DNA of 64,000 nucleotides from Sphingomonas sp. Root710 (GCF_001429065.1 NZ_LMIB01000001.1:1656172-1720171), one strand, 5' to 3'; numbered from the stretch's first letter, positions 50,855-59,802 are shown. Notes: generated from the sequence alone by a model not told the origin. Program-made: numbers and translations.

Positions 50855-51337
50855 TCAACCCAAAGCACGGATAAGCCGCGCCCGCGCCTGCCGGACCGTG
50901 CGGGCGCCCCGCCCCACCCGCCAGCCGGGCGCGATCAGCGACAGCGGCTTCAGGACGAAGTCGCGCTGCTCCAGACTGCGATGCGGGATGACGAGCGGCC
51001 CCCCGATCCAGGCCCCGCCTGACCACAATATGATATCGAGATCGAGCACACGCGCGCCCCAGCGGCGGCCCCGGCGGCGGCCGAATGCCGCCTCCATCGC
51101 CTTGAGCCGCGCCAGCAGCACGGGCGGATCGACATCACCCTCGACGATCGCCGCCGCATTGGCGAAACTGCGCCCCGCGGGACCGAGCGCGGGGGTGCGA
51201 ATGACCGGCGAGGCCGCGATCACTACCAGCCCGATGTCCTGCAACGCCGCGATCGCCGCGCGCACCACGCCGGCCGGCGCGCCATGGCGGCCATGGCGGC
51301 GGTTCGATCCTATCGCGATGGCGTAACGATGGGGCAC
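50855..51337 (-). CDS. folK: 6-hydroxymethyl-7,8-dihydropterin pyrophosphokinase
   Basis: A 160-residue enzyme of folate synthesis that transfers pyrophosphate from ATP to hydroxymethyl-dihydropterin. The start YAIAIGSNRR, the pterin-site PALGPAGRSFANAAAIVEG and the diagnostic WGARVLDLDIILW with Asp-x-Asp for Mg2+ are all present. Length is normal. It is next to tRNA-Lys, monocistronic as far as seen. Confidence 0.93.
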   Translation of the reverse strand: MPHRYAIAIGSNRRHGRHGAPAGVVRAAIAALQDIGLVVIAASPVIRTPALGPAGRSFANAAAIVEGDVDPPVLLARLKAMEAAFGRRRGRRWGARVLDLDIILWSGGAWIGGPLVIPHRSLEQRDFVLKPLSLIAPGWRVGRGARTVRQARARLIRALG

Positions 51338-51370
51338 GGCGTCCGCCTATAGCGACGGACGCCGCCTATT

Positions 51371-52204
51371 CTACCCCCAGTTGGCGACGAGCGCCTGCAT
51401 CACTTCTGCGGCGACGCGCGCACCGACCTGATCGATCGACGGCGGCACAGGCCGTTCGCGCTGATAGCCATTGGGTCCGGCAACGAACCGCCCCGGCCCC
51501 GATGGCGGCGGATTGCCCTGGGTGACGACCGTCGCGAGCAGGGTGCCGCTGCGGATATCCTTGACGTCGACGCGGAAGGTATAGCCGCTCGGCGCGTCGT
51601 CGTCAGGAGTCTGAAGTACTTCGACGAGTAGTTCGGCCTTGCCGAGCAGCGCAGACATCTCGACCGACTGCGCGTCGCCGCGGTCGACGCCCTTGTTCAG
51701 CGCGGTCGAACGCATGATCAGCGTGCGATCGATCAGCCGCGCCCCGCCCGACAGCATCGTGCGGTTGAACCCCTGTGCTGCACGCCAGTCGGCACGCTCG
51801 GGCAGGCCGGTCTCGCGCGCGCCATCGGCAGTGACGGCGGTGCGGCCCGACCGGTATTCGGCCTCCACGCCGCGTCCGGCGACCGTGGTCGAGCCGTCAT
51901 AATATTGGGTCTTGTCGATCACCCGCCCATCGGCGAGCGTGTAGCGCGACCATTCCTCATAGCTGGTCGACAGCGAGTCGGTGAGCTGGCGGTTCCAGAA
52001 GATCACCATGCGCGGGCTTTTGCGCCGGGCATAGGCCGATCGGAAGGCGCTGGCCGTGGCGGCGTTGACCTGCCCCGCACTCGGCGGCGGCGGCGGCGCC
52101 TTCAGCACCTCGGGCATGCCCTGGCGATATTCCTGGGCGGCGGCGCCGGTCGCCAGCAGCAGCGCGAATCCCAGAGCCGCCGACAGCTTCGTCGTCACGC
52201 TCAT
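51371..52204 (-). CDS. Exported CsgG/LpoB-like protein, last gene of the envelope operon
   Basis: A 277-residue protein with a Sec signal ending GAAAQ. After a Pro-rich stretch the protein resembles the CsgG/TolB-like fold used by LpoB-type proteins: SPRMVIFWNRQLTD, then ARLIDRTLIMR, VEMSALLGKAELLVEVLQ and YTFRVDVKDIRSGTLLATV. It lacks a lipobox. The ATG overlaps the stop of the preceding 117-residue gene by 4 bases (ATGA). It is the fifth and last gene of a leftward operon starting with the LpoB-like gene. A structural or activating role in peptidoglycan or outer-membrane assembly is inferred. Confidence 0.65.
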   Translation of the reverse strand: MSVTTKLSAALGFALLLATGAAAQEYRQGMPEVLKAPPPPPSAGQVNAATASAFRSAYARRKSPRMVIFWNRQLTDSLSTSYEEWSRYTLADGRVIDKTQYYDGSTTVAGRGVEAEYRSGRTAVTADGARETGLPERADWRAAQGFNRTMLSGGARLIDRTLIMRSTALNKGVDRGDAQSVEMSALLGKAELLVEVLQTPDDDAPSGYTFRVDVKDIRSGTLLATVVTQGNPPPSGPGRFVAGPNGYQRERPVPPSIDQVGARVAAEVMQALVANWG

Positions 52205-52554
52205 CGCATATCCTCCCAACCGGAAGCGAAATCGTCGTCGTCAAAGGCGGCGAACTCGTCGCCCTCGTCGCCCTCGTCGTCCCAGACATCACCCTGCGCC
52301 TTCACCCCGGCGCGCGCGCGGGCCTCACAGGCGCTCATTTCACCGAAACCGACGACCGGCACATAGCGGTCGTCCGACCAACCCTGCATGACGGGCGGCG
52401 TCTCGCGCCAGCGCGGCTGCGCGAAGCCCTGCGGCGGGGCGGCGGCGAGCAGCGGCTGCACCTGGCGGATGGCGCGCGGCGCAGGAACATCCTGTCCGGC
52501 CTGCGCCGCGCTTGCCGCGAACAGGACCGCGAGCGTGAGAGCCGCCCGGATCAT
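52201..52554 (-). CDS. Exported protein with acidic C-terminus
   Basis: A 117-residue protein with a Sec signal (IRAALTLAVLFAASAAQAG). The mature part is Pro-rich, then ends in a strongly acidic run (WDDEGDEGDE and FDDDDFASGWED). No family recognised. It overlaps both neighbours by 4 bases (start inside the end of the YcfL-like gene, stop at the start of the CsgG-like gene), so it is translated within the operon. The acidic tail may bind cations or a basic partner such as the Lys/Ala-rich TPR protein two genes upstream; that is speculation. Confidence 0.65.
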   Translation of the reverse strand: MIRAALTLAVLFAASAAQAGQDVPAPRAIRQVQPLLAAAPPQGFAQPRWRETPPVMQGWSDDRYVPVVGFGEMSACEARARAGVKAQGDVWDDEGDEGDEFAAFDDDDFASGWEDMR

Positions 52555-53027
52555 GGCTGCGACGTCCGGACTTCGACGAGATAATATTTGACCTCGTCGC
52601 GGCCGATCGACAGCCCGCGATAGACCCCGGTGGCCTTGGGCTGGAGGATCACCTTCTTCCAGAAGGTCGAATCCTCGGTCGGCACCTGATCGGCGTCCAT
52701 GAAGGAGGAGCGCGCGTCGAGCTCGACCACCTTCTTGGTGCAGTTGACGAAGCGGGTGATCACCTCGACCGAATTGGTCTCGGTCCGCCGCGCGAACATC
52801 GCCTCGACGACGACCCGGTTGGCGAGCTTCTTGTCGGTCATCTGCACCGCGTTGAGATCGATCGGCGTCATCGACGAGGGCACGTTGGCGACCAGCGCCG
52901 GTCCGCCCGACGACACCGAATGTTTCGCGTCGCCAATATCGCATTTGACCGGCCGGTTCTCGCGCGCCTGCGCCGGCAGGGCGATCAGCGCCCCGGCGGC
53001 GATCGCGGTGAGCAGTGAAATCCTCAT
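52551..53027 (-). CDS. YcfL-like exported protein (DUF1425-like)
   Basis: A 158-residue exported protein (signal RISLLTAIAAGALIALPAQA). The C-terminal half (VNCTKKVVELDARSSFMDAD, then STFWKKVILQPKATGVY) has the pattern of the DUF1425/YcfL family, which in E. coli sits next to lpoB. Two Cys (VKCDIGD and FVNCTKK) could form a disulfide. It starts 22 bases after the TPR gene and overlaps the next gene by 4 bases. Role: probable partner of the LpoB-like protein, by context. Confidence 0.6.
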   Translation of the reverse strand: MRISLLTAIAAGALIALPAQARENRPVKCDIGDAKHSVSSGGPALVANVPSSMTPIDLNAVQMTDKKLANRVVVEAMFARRTETNSVEVITRFVNCTKKVVELDARSSFMDADQVPTEDSTFWKKVILQPKATGVYRGLSIGRDEVKYYLVEVRTSQP

Positions 53028-53049
53028 CAACCGTCTCCCCAAAAAGCAA

Positions 53050-54543
53050 CTAGCGCAGGGTTGCGCGAAACGCCTCGTCCTTGGCCCAGGCGGCCTTGTC
53101 CTGCTTGCGCTGGGCGGCGACCTTGACATTGTCGCCCGGCGCGGCGGGACCGAAGCTGGCGGCGCTGCGCGAGCGCGACCAGACGATGCCACACTTGCCC
53201 GCGCTCGCGGTCATCGGCTTGATCCCCGCGACCTCGAGCGGCTTGTCGTCGCGGCGATAGGCCATGCTGACCGCCGGCACGCTCCATGCCGCAGCCGCGG
53301 CGGCCGCCACCGCCTTGCCGACCGCGGGCTTCTTGCCCTTGGCCGCCTTGCCCTTCGCCGGCGCCGCCCCCGCGCCCCAGCGCGTCGTGCCGACCAGGAT
53401 GGTCGCGGGCAGGCTGTCCCACATGCGGATATCGGCGCTCGGGCGGACGGTCTTGGAGAAGGCGTTGAGCAGCATGCCCGCGCCCTGCGCGTAGAGCATG
53501 TTGCCGCCCATCTGCTGCACGACGGATGAGCCGACGGTCGAAGCCAGCGCGCTGGTGGTTTCCAGCCCGGCCTTGAACTGCGCCTTGCCGTTGAGGATGC
53601 CGTCGATCGCGCGGCCGCCCCGGGTCGACGCCTGGGTGTAGAGGTTCGCGCCCTGCGCCATCGGCCAGGCGCGCGTGGCGGCGCCGCTGCCCAGCGTCAC
53701 GATCGCGCCATTCTCGGCAAAACCGGTGCCTTCGCGGAACACCATCTTTTCCTGATATTGGCCATCGGTCGCCTTGACCGGTCCGTTGCCCAGTTCGGAC
53801 AGGATCAGCAGATTGTCGCTGGGCCCGGGGGTCTTGAGCTTGGGATCGATCTTCGCGGCGTCGGCGAAGCTGTCCTCGGCCTGGCCCTTGTCGCCCGCGC
53901 AGTGCGATGACCAGCCCTGCAGATAGGTCAGCAGACCGAAATCCGACTGATAGGTCTCGTCGGCAGAGACGGTGTCCTGATATTCGGCCGCCTTGAACGA
54001 GGCGCGGGCGTTGTCGTAATCGCCCTTCCGCAGATAGAGCAGGCCGCGATAATAATAGGCCATCGCCCGCTCATAGGGCTCGCCCTTGAAATCCTTGTTC
54101 ACTTCGAGCCGGGTGGTGCTGGTCGCCTTCTGCGCCTGCGCGTCCTTGCCGTAAAAAGACTCGATGCGGTCGAGTGCGCCGTCGAACGCCTTCTCGGCAT
54201 CGGCATAATAGCCGAGCTCCATCGCCAGCAGGCCGAGCCGCTCGAAGTTGAGCACGGCATTATGCTCACCGTCATAATAGAGGACGCGATAATATTCGCG
54301 CAGCTTTTCCTGCCGGTTGGCGAGATAGGCTTCCATCTCGTCGGGATAGGGGCCGGGACCATATTGCGCCTTCCACGCCTTCAGCTGGGCGGCGCGCGCC
54401 TTGGCCGCGGCTTTGGCGGCGGCCGGATCAGCGGCGGCGGAAGCAGCGCCAGCCGCCTGCTCCTGCGCCTGGGCGGTCATCGCCGCCATCGATGCCAGAC
54501 ATGCGGCGGCCGCCCCGGCCGCCAGCCCCTTGATCATCCTCAT
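53050..54543 (-). CDS. Exported TPR protein (COG3014-like)
   Basis: A 497-residue protein with a Sec signal (IKGLAAGAAAACLASMAAMTAQA) and an Ala-rich stretch after it. Residues about 90-270 hold tetratricopeptide-like helix pairs (NFERLGLLAMELGYYADAEKAF, AMAYYYRGLLYLRKGDYDNA). The C-terminal half contains the GGNMLYAQGAGMLL stretch and a Lys/Ala-rich low-complexity part (PAKGKAAKGKKPAVGKAV). It resembles the COG3014 family found beside LpoB-like genes. ATG at 54543 sits 22 bases from the upstream gene. Likely periplasmic scaffold. Confidence 0.7.
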   Translation of the reverse strand: MRMIKGLAAGAAAACLASMAAMTAQAQEQAAGAASAAADPAAAKAAAKARAAQLKAWKAQYGPGPYPDEMEAYLANRQEKLREYYRVLYYDGEHNAVLNFERLGLLAMELGYYADAEKAFDGALDRIESFYGKDAQAQKATSTTRLEVNKDFKGEPYERAMAYYYRGLLYLRKGDYDNARASFKAAEYQDTVSADETYQSDFGLLTYLQGWSSHCAGDKGQAEDSFADAAKIDPKLKTPGPSDNLLILSELGNGPVKATDGQYQEKMVFREGTGFAENGAIVTLGSGAATRAWPMAQGANLYTQASTRGGRAIDGILNGKAQFKAGLETTSALASTVGSSVVQQMGGNMLYAQGAGMLLNAFSKTVRPSADIRMWDSLPATILVGTTRWGAGAAPAKGKAAKGKKPAVGKAVAAAAAAAWSVPAVSMAYRRDDKPLEVAGIKPMTASAGKCGIVWSRSRSAASFGPAAPGDNVKVAAQRKQDKAAWAKDEAFRATLR

Positions 54544-54565
54544 AGAACCCTCGTCCAGCGTGAGA

Positions 54566-55201
54566 CTAGCGATAGACGACGTCGTCGGCCCCGGCGCGGC
54601 GGATCTTGTAGGTCCCGTTCCACACCAGCGTGCCATATTCGAGGTCGAGCATTTCGAGCGAGATGACGGTCAGCCGCTCCTGCATGCCGGTATCGTTGTT
54701 GCGGCTGTCGAGCGAGGTGATCTTGCCGACGAGCTTGTAATCTGCGCCCGCGGTCGCCTTGGTCAGCCCGGTCGTGCCGGTGTCGACCACGCCGCCGCGC
54801 TTGAGCGCACGTTCCTGCTCGACCGCGGCGATGAATTCGCGGCTGACAAAGCGCATCTTGCCGCGCGCGGCATTCATCAGCTTGCCGCGCAGCTCGTCGG
54901 TGATGATGTCCTTGTCGATCCGCTGCGAGCTCTGGTTGCGCAGGTCCGAGCTGTCGAGGATGATACGCGGCGGCGTCGCCCGGTTCGAAATCTCCGGATT
55001 GGCCATCAGGTCGCGGACCATCTGATCCGCCATACGGCCGAGATCCTGTCCTTCGATGCCCACGCCAGAAACGATTCCGCGCGCATCGGGATCAAGATCG
55101 ACCGCCTGATGCGAGCGATCCTTTGCGATCGCAGCGCCGCCAGAAACGATCAGGCTCGCGGACACAACAGCGGCAAAAGCCGCCTGGCGCATATTCAACA
55201 T
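54566..55201 (-). CDS. LpoB-like penicillin-binding protein activator homologue
   Basis: A 211-residue protein with a Sec signal (AAVVSASLIVSGGAAIA) but no lipobox Cys, unlike E. coli LpoB, so it would be soluble in the periplasm. The core ILDSSDLRNQSSQRIDKDII, then ADYKLVGKITSLDSRNND and LVWNGTYKIRRAG, matches the LpoB family fold (PF13036 type). It heads a five-gene leftward operon. GGGGGT precedes the ATG at 55201. In enterics LpoB activates PBP1b; that this homologue does so is inference. Confidence 0.75.
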   Translation of the reverse strand: MLNMRQAAFAAVVSASLIVSGGAAIAKDRSHQAVDLDPDARGIVSGVGIEGQDLGRMADQMVRDLMANPEISNRATPPRIILDSSDLRNQSSQRIDKDIITDELRGKLMNAARGKMRFVSREFIAAVEQERALKRGGVVDTGTTGLTKATAGADYKLVGKITSLDSRNNDTGMQERLTVISLEMLDLEYGTLVWNGTYKIRRAGADDVVYR

Positions 55202-55611
55202 TTTACCCCCGTTCGCACGCTCGTTACTGGAACGCCCCCGCTCCGGTCCCAAGCTGATTGGACTGTCGTGACGCTAGGCGCAGCGTAACTAGGGTCAAGT
55301 CCCAAATGAGATCGACACGCCGAACAGCCACCCTGTTCCCCTAACCTGGATCAACCCGGAACCGTTTCGCCGCCTGACCAAGGACGAACGTCAATCGGCG
55401 GCACGGATTGCAGGGTGGCCGAGCGATACCAGAATTGGACGTAACGCCCCGGATCGGCCGAGCTGCACACAACATCTTGTGTCGGCCCGGACAAAAGACC
55501 GGTCAGGCCGTGTCGAACGTTACGAGCAAGCACCGAAAAAATATCGGGAATCCAGCACGAAAGGGCGTGAAAAGGCTTGATCGGGCGACTCATCGGTGAT
55601 TCTGTGCCTGG
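55202..55611. other. 410-base region upstream of ftsB and the LpoB-like operon
   Basis: Divergent control region. The middle has lower G+C and a run of A (55537-55542). An 80-codon open frame exists on the minus strand (55351-55593), but it has no Shine-Dalgarno or family signature. No RNA gene recognised. Confidence 0.4.
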
Positions 55612-55920
55612 ATGAATCGCGTCCCTCTTTTCCAGATGGCCCGCACTGCGGCTCTGCCGGCGGTGGCGATTCTCATCATCGGCTATTTTGCCAGCGCCGC
55701 GCTGGTCGGGCCCAACGGGCTGCTGGCGCTGGGCGGGTACAAGCGCGAGCTGCGGGTGAAGAGCGAGGAACTCCAGCGCACCCAGGCAATGCGCGACCGG
55801 CTGCGCCATCATGCCGAGCTGCTGAACCCCGCCAAGGTCGATCCAGACTTCGGTGATGAGCTCGTCCGGCGCTCCACCGGCCAGGTGCGACCCGACGAAA
55901 TTATCATTCCACGAAACTAG
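55612..55920 (+). CDS. ftsB: FtsB/DivIC-type septum formation protein
   Basis: A 102-residue bitopic protein: short cytoplasmic start, one membrane helix (residues 15-35, LPAVAILIIGYFASAALVG), then a coiled coil (KRELRVKSEELQRTQAMRDRL) and a C-terminal periplasmic tail. GPNGLLALGGYKRE is typical of the alphaproteobacterial FtsB/DivIC group, which links FtsL and FtsQ in the divisome. It is followed by pdhA after about 105 bases, a neighbourhood common in alphaproteobacteria. Confidence 0.87.
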   Translation: MNRVPLFQMARTAALPAVAILIIGYFASAALVGPNGLLALGGYKRELRVKSEELQRTQAMRDRLRHHAELLNPAKVDPDFGDELVRRSTGQVRPDEIIIPRN

Positions 55921-56025
55921 ACGTGTAATAAAATTAGGCGCCGATGGCGGCGATGCGTTGATATCTGCGCGGGCCAACGCCTATAAGCGCGGCGTCACCC
56001 CTCCCCGGGACAAGGAGCAATCCGC

Positions 56026-57147
56026 TTGGCTAAACCAGCACAGCCGCGCGCAACTGCAAAAGCAGCGCCGCGCAAGCCAGCAGCAGCAAGGGCTTCGGCC
56101 CCGAAAGCCGCCGCTGCGAAAAAGACCACCCAACCAGCGCTATCCAATCGCGAACGCCCGAACGAACCAGATCGGTACAAGGCGTCGAAGGCGGAGATGC
56201 TCGAATTCTATCGGCAGATGCTGCTCATCCGCCGTTTCGAGGAAAAGGCGGGCCAGCTGTACGGCCTCGGCCTGATCGGCGGTTTCTGCCACCTGTATAT
56301 CGGGCAGGAAGCCGTTGCCGTCGGGCTGCAATCCGCGCTGGAGGTCGGCAAGGATTCGGTCATCACCGGCTATCGCGACCATGGGCATATGCTGGCCTAT
56401 GGCATCGACCCCAAGGTGATCATGGCGGAGCTGACCGGACGTGCGGCGGGCATCAGCCGCGGCAAGGGCGGCTCAATGCACATGTTCTCGGTCGAGCATC
56501 GCTTCTATGGCGGTCATGGCATCGTCGGCGCGCAGGTGAGCCTGGGCACCGGCCTCGCCTTCAAGCATAAATATGCCGGCGATGGCGGCGTCGCGATGGC
56601 CTATTTCGGCGATGGCGCGTCGAACCAGGGCCAGGTCTATGAGAGCTTCAACATGGCCGAGCTGTGGAAGCTCCCGATCATCTTCGTGATCGAGAACAAC
56701 CAGTATGCCATGGGCACGAGCGTCAACCGCTCCTCTGCCGAAGACCAGCTCTATCGCCGGGGCGAAAGCTTCCGCATCCCCGGTCTGCAGGTCGACGGCA
56801 TGGACGTGCTCGCGGTGCGCGGCGCGGCCGAGGAAGCCGTGCAGTGGGTGCGCAGCGGCAAGGGGCCGATCCTCCTCGAGCTCAAGACCTATCGCTATCG
56901 CGGCCATTCGATGTCCGACCCGGCCAAATATCGCAGCCGCGACGAGGTCCAGTCGGTGCGCGACAAGTCCGATCCGATCGACCATCTCAAGCGCGAGCTG
57001 GAAGCGGCGGGGGTGACCGAGGACGAGCTGAAGACGCTCGAAAAGGAAATCCGCACGATCGTCACCGAAGCGGCGGACTTCGCCGAGCAGTCGCCCGAGC
57101 CCGAGGCCGGCGAACTCTATACCGACGTGCTGGTGGGACAATATTGA
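56026..57147 (+). CDS. pdhA: Pyruvate dehydrogenase E1 component, alpha subunit
   Basis: A 373-residue subunit. The first 45 residues are Ala/Lys/Pro-rich and not part of the fold. The E1-alpha core follows with [36 protein letters not shown] and the thiamin-diphosphate motif [35 protein letters not shown] is the phosphorylation-loop region of mitochondrial relatives. With PdhB it decarboxylates pyruvate and feeds acetyl to E2. The start is TTG at 56026, with AAGGAG 9 bases before; no ATG fits the family start. pdhB follows after 1 base. Confidence 0.95.
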   Translation: MAKPAQPRATAKAAPRKPAAARASAPKAAAAKKTTQPALSNRERPNEPDRYKASKAEMLEFYRQMLLIRRFEEKAGQLYGLGLIGGFCHLYIGQEAVAVGLQSALEVGKDSVITGYRDHGHMLAYGIDPKVIMAELTGRAAGISRGKGGSMHMFSVEHRFYGGHGIVGAQVSLGTGLAFKHKYAGDGGVAMAYFGDGASNQGQVYESFNMAELWKLPIIFVIENNQYAMGTSVNRSSAEDQLYRRGESFRIPGLQVDGMDVLAVRGAAEEAVQWVRSGKGPILLELKTYRYRGHSMSDPAKYRSRDEVQSVRDKSDPIDHLKRELEAAGVTEDELKTLEKEIRTIVTEAADFAEQSPEPEAGELYTDVLVGQY

Positions 57148-57148
57148 G

Positions 57149-58558
57149 ATGGCAGTCGATCTGAAAATGCCGGCGCTTTCCCCGACCATGGAGGAAGGCA
57201 CGCTGGCCAAATGGCTCGTCAAGGAAGGCGACACCGTCAAGTCGGGCGACATCCTGGCCGAAATCGAGACCGACAAGGCGACGATGGAGTTCGAGGCGGT
57301 CGATGAGGGGACCGTCGCGCAGATCCTGGTCGCCGAGGGCACCGAGGGCGTGAAGGTCGGCGCGGTGATCGCGCGGATCGCCGAGGAAGGCGAGGATGTG
57401 AGCGCCGCCGCCCAGCCCAACCCCAAGGCCGAAGCCGCGCCCGAACCCAAGGCCGAGGCGGAAGCACCCGCCCCCGAAGCACCTACCCCGCACAAGATGG
57501 AGACCGGCGCGCGCGACCTCGTTGCCGCGGTCGCCGACACGCGCGACGATCCGGAGGTTCCGGCGGGTACCGAGCTGGTCAAGACCACCGTCCGCGAAGC
57601 GCTGCGCGATGCGATGGCCGAGGAGATGCGCGCCGATGGCGACGTCTTCGTGATGGGTGAGGAAGTTGCGCAATATCAGGGTGCCTATAAGGTCACCCAA
57701 GGACTGCTCGACGAGTTCGGCGACAAGCGGGTGATCGACACGCCGATCACCGAATATGGCTTTGCCGGCATCGGCACGGGCGCGGCGATGGGCGGCCTCA
57801 AGCCGATCATCGAGTTCATGACCTTCAACTTCGCGATGCAGGCGATCGACCACATCATCAACTCGGCTGCCAAGACCAACTATATGTCGGGCGGCCAGAT
57901 GCGGTGCCCCGTGGTGTTCCGCGGTCCGAATGGTGCTGCGGCCCGCGTCGGCGCGCAGCACAGTCAGAATTACGCGCCCTGGTACGCCAGCGTGCCCGGC
58001 CTGATCGTGATCTCGCCCTATTCGGCGGCCGACGCCAAGGGCCTGCTGAAAGCCGCGATCCGCTCGCCTGATCCGGTCGTCTTCCTTGAGAATGAATTGC
58101 TCTACGGACAGAGCTTCGACGTGCCGAAGATCGACGACTATGTCCTGCCGATCGGCAAAGCGCGGATCTGCCGCGAGGGCAGCGACGTGACGATCGTGAG
58201 CTATTCGATCGGCGTGGGCGTCGCGCTCGAAGCCGCGAAGCAGCTCGAGGCGGAAGGCGTCGACGCGGAGGTGATCGACCTGCGCACGCTGCGGCCGCTC
58301 GACAAGGCGACCGTGCTCGCCAGCCTCAAGAAGACCAACCGCATGATCGTGGTCGAAGAGGGCTGGCCGGTATGCTCGATCTCCTCGGAGATCATCGCCA
58401 TCGCGATGGAGGAAGGCTTCGACGACCTCGACGCGCCGGTTCGCCGCGTCACCAACGAAGATGTGCCGATGCCCTATGCCGCCAATCTGGAAAAGGCGGC
58501 ACTGCTCAAGGTATCCGATGTCGTCGCGGCGGCTAAGTCCGTGATGTACAAGGATTAA
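57149..58558 (+). CDS. pdhB: Pyruvate dehydrogenase E1 component, beta subunit with lipoyl domain
   Basis: A 469-residue protein. Residues 1-80 are a lipoyl domain with the lipoylated Lys in [14 protein letters not shown], followed by an Ala/Pro/Glu-rich linker to about residue 125. The E1-beta domain starts with [15 protein letters not shown] and includes [25 protein letters not shown] and [11 protein letters not shown]. The lipoyl domain on E1-beta rather than only on E2 is known in alphaproteobacteria. The gene starts one base after the pdhA stop. The E2 and E3 genes are not in the window. Confidence 0.95.
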   Translation: MAVDLKMPALSPTMEEGTLAKWLVKEGDTVKSGDILAEIETDKATMEFEAVDEGTVAQILVAEGTEGVKVGAVIARIAEEGEDVSAAAQPNPKAEAAPEPKAEAEAPAPEAPTPHKMETGARDLVAAVADTRDDPEVPAGTELVKTTVREALRDAMAEEMRADGDVFVMGEEVAQYQGAYKVTQGLLDEFGDKRVIDTPITEYGFAGIGTGAAMGGLKPIIEFMTFNFAMQAIDHIINSAAKTNYMSGGQMRCPVVFRGPNGAAARVGAQHSQNYAPWYASVPGLIVISPYSAADAKGLLKAAIRSPDPVVFLENELLYGQSFDVPKIDDYVLPIGKARICREGSDVTIVSYSIGVGVALEAAKQLEAEGVDAEVIDLRTLRPLDKATVLASLKKTNRMIVVEEGWPVCSISSEIIAIAMEEGFDDLDAPVRRVTNEDVPMPYAANLEKAALLKVSDVVAAAKSVMYKD

Positions 58559-58622
58559 TTTGAGCATTTCCCCTCCAATACGGAATATTGCGGAAGGGAA
58601 GGTCAGGAAAACATGGTAAGGT

Positions 58623-58652
58623 GTCTCCCGAGTCGGTTTCGACTCGGGAGAC
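58623..58652 (+). promoter_or_regulatory. 13-bp perfect hairpin covering the Shine-Dalgarno of the response-regulator gene
   Basis: GTCTCCCGAGTCG (58623-58635) pairs fully with CGACTCGGGAGAC (58640-58652) around the loop GTTT. The right arm holds GGGAG, the Shine-Dalgarno for the ATG at 58658. The arms contain GAGTC and GACTC, that is two GANTC methylation sites. It may be a terminator for pdhAB without a T-run, or a fold that blocks translation. Function is inference. Confidence 0.55.
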
Positions 58653-58657
58653 GGCAC

Positions 58658-59095
58658 ATGCTCGGTGAACATATGCCTGGCGTCAGGCAGACCCCTTCCA
58701 ACCGATCGAGCGACGAGCTTGTCGGCCGCCTCCTCTACGTGGAGGATAATGCCCAGATCGCCGAGATCACCTGCATGATGATGGAGGATATGGGCCTCGA
58801 AATCACCCAGGCCGCGTCCGCCGAGGAAGCATTGCTGATCGCCGGAGACGGCGAGTTGCAGTTCGACATGGTGCTGACCGACGTGGTGATGCCCGGCCTC
58901 AGCGGCGTCCAGCTCGCGCGCCGCCTCAACCGCCGCTGGCCCGACCTGCCGATCGTGCTGGTCAGCGGGTTCAGCGACGAACTCGCCGCGGGCTATGGCG
59001 CGCAATATGAGCTGCTCCGCAAGCCGTTCACGCGCGGCGCGCTGCTCGGCACGCTGCAACGCCATCTCGACGGCGAATTCTACCAGACCGTCTGA
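58658..59095 (+). CDS. Receiver-only response regulator
   Basis: A 145-residue single receiver domain with no output domain. The acidic pair is in LLYVEDNAQ, the phosphorylated Asp75 in VLTDVVMPG, Ser103 in VLVSGFS and Lys122 in LLRKPF, a complete set. Related receiver domains are often found attached to hybrid kinases. The ATG at 58658 has GGGAG before it, but an in-frame ATG at 58613 would read through the hairpin. No kinase gene is adjacent. The downstream gene begins very close to or within its end. Confidence 0.85.
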   Translation: MLGEHMPGVRQTPSNRSSDELVGRLLYVEDNAQIAEITCMMMEDMGLEITQAASAEEALLIAGDGELQFDMVLTDVVMPGLSGVQLARRLNRRWPDLPIVLVSGFSDELAAGYGAQYELLRKPFTRGALLGTLQRHLDGEFYQTV

Positions 59096-59102
59096 TTTCG
59101 CC

Positions 59103-59771
59103 ATTTTAGCCGATCCCGAACGCCAGCTCGCCATCAACTACGCGACGCCGTCAAAGCGCGCCGCGCTCGAATGCCTGTGGCGGCTCGACGAACGGATGGG
59201 CGCGATCGTCGCCGCAGCGCGCGAACCCGCGATCGGAGCGATGCGGCTGCTATGGTGGCGCGACGCGCTGGCCAGGCTCGACGACATCAAGGCGCCGGTC
59301 CCCGCCGAGCCGCTGCTCGACGCGGCGGCCACCCTGCTCGTCGATGGCGGCCTCGCCGGCGAGGCGCTGGCGGGCCTCGAAGAAGGCTGGGCCGCGCTGC
59401 TGGACAGCGAGGAGCCGGGCGAAGCCGAGATCGTCGCGCATGGCGAACTGCGCGGTGCACGGCTGTTCGCGCTGTCCGCGCAACTGCTCGGCGGCGCTCC
59501 GGAGGAGACGAAGCGCGCAGGTGCGGGCTGGGCACTCGCCGATCTGGGCCATCGCCTGCGTGACCCGGATGCGCGCCGCTTCGCGCGCGAGCGCGCACTC
59601 GCGGCGCTGTCAGACGCGGATATCGCCAGCTGGCCGGGCACGCTGCGCCCGCTGGGCCTGCTGGCGGTGCTGGCGCGGGGCGACGCCCGGATGCCGCCCG
59701 CCCGGTTGCGGCGGCAGGGTGCGCCAAAACGGTTGCTTCGGGCCCTCGCCTACCGGCTGACCGGACGCTAG
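59103..59771 (+). CDS. Squalene/phytoene synthase-like protein, start codon unclear
   Basis: About 222 residues of a short protein related to squalene/phytoene synthases: ALECLWRLDERMGAIV and AIGAMRLLWWRDALARLDD recall the first helices of the family. The usual Asp-rich motifs are reduced, so prenyl transfer is doubtful; similar short proteins occur in many alphaproteobacteria. The frame is open back into the response-regulator gene, but no ATG, GTG or TTG lies near the expected start, only ATT at 59103. Either a rare start is used or translation begins inside the upstream gene (ATG at 59007). Function unknown. Confidence 0.65.
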   Translation: MLADPERQLAINYATPSKRAALECLWRLDERMGAIVAAAREPAIGAMRLLWWRDALARLDDIKAPVPAEPLLDAAATLLVDGGLAGEALAGLEEGWAALLDSEEPGEAEIVAHGELRGARLFALSAQLLGGAPEETKRAGAGWALADLGHRLRDPDARRFARERALAALSDADIASWPGTLRPLGLLAVLARGDARMPPARLRRQGAPKRLLRALAYRLTGR

Positions 59772-59802
59772 ACTAGGTCTCGAACGAGGGGGGAGACAGC
59801 CG

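Noticed and set aside
55351-55593. An 80-codon minus-strand ORF upstream of ftsB
   Set aside because: No Shine-Dalgarno, no family signature; kept only as a remark on the intergenic region.
57062-59137. A 691-residue minus-strand frame across pdhB and the response regulator
   Set aside because: Antisense shadow with low-complexity His/Arg/Leu composition.
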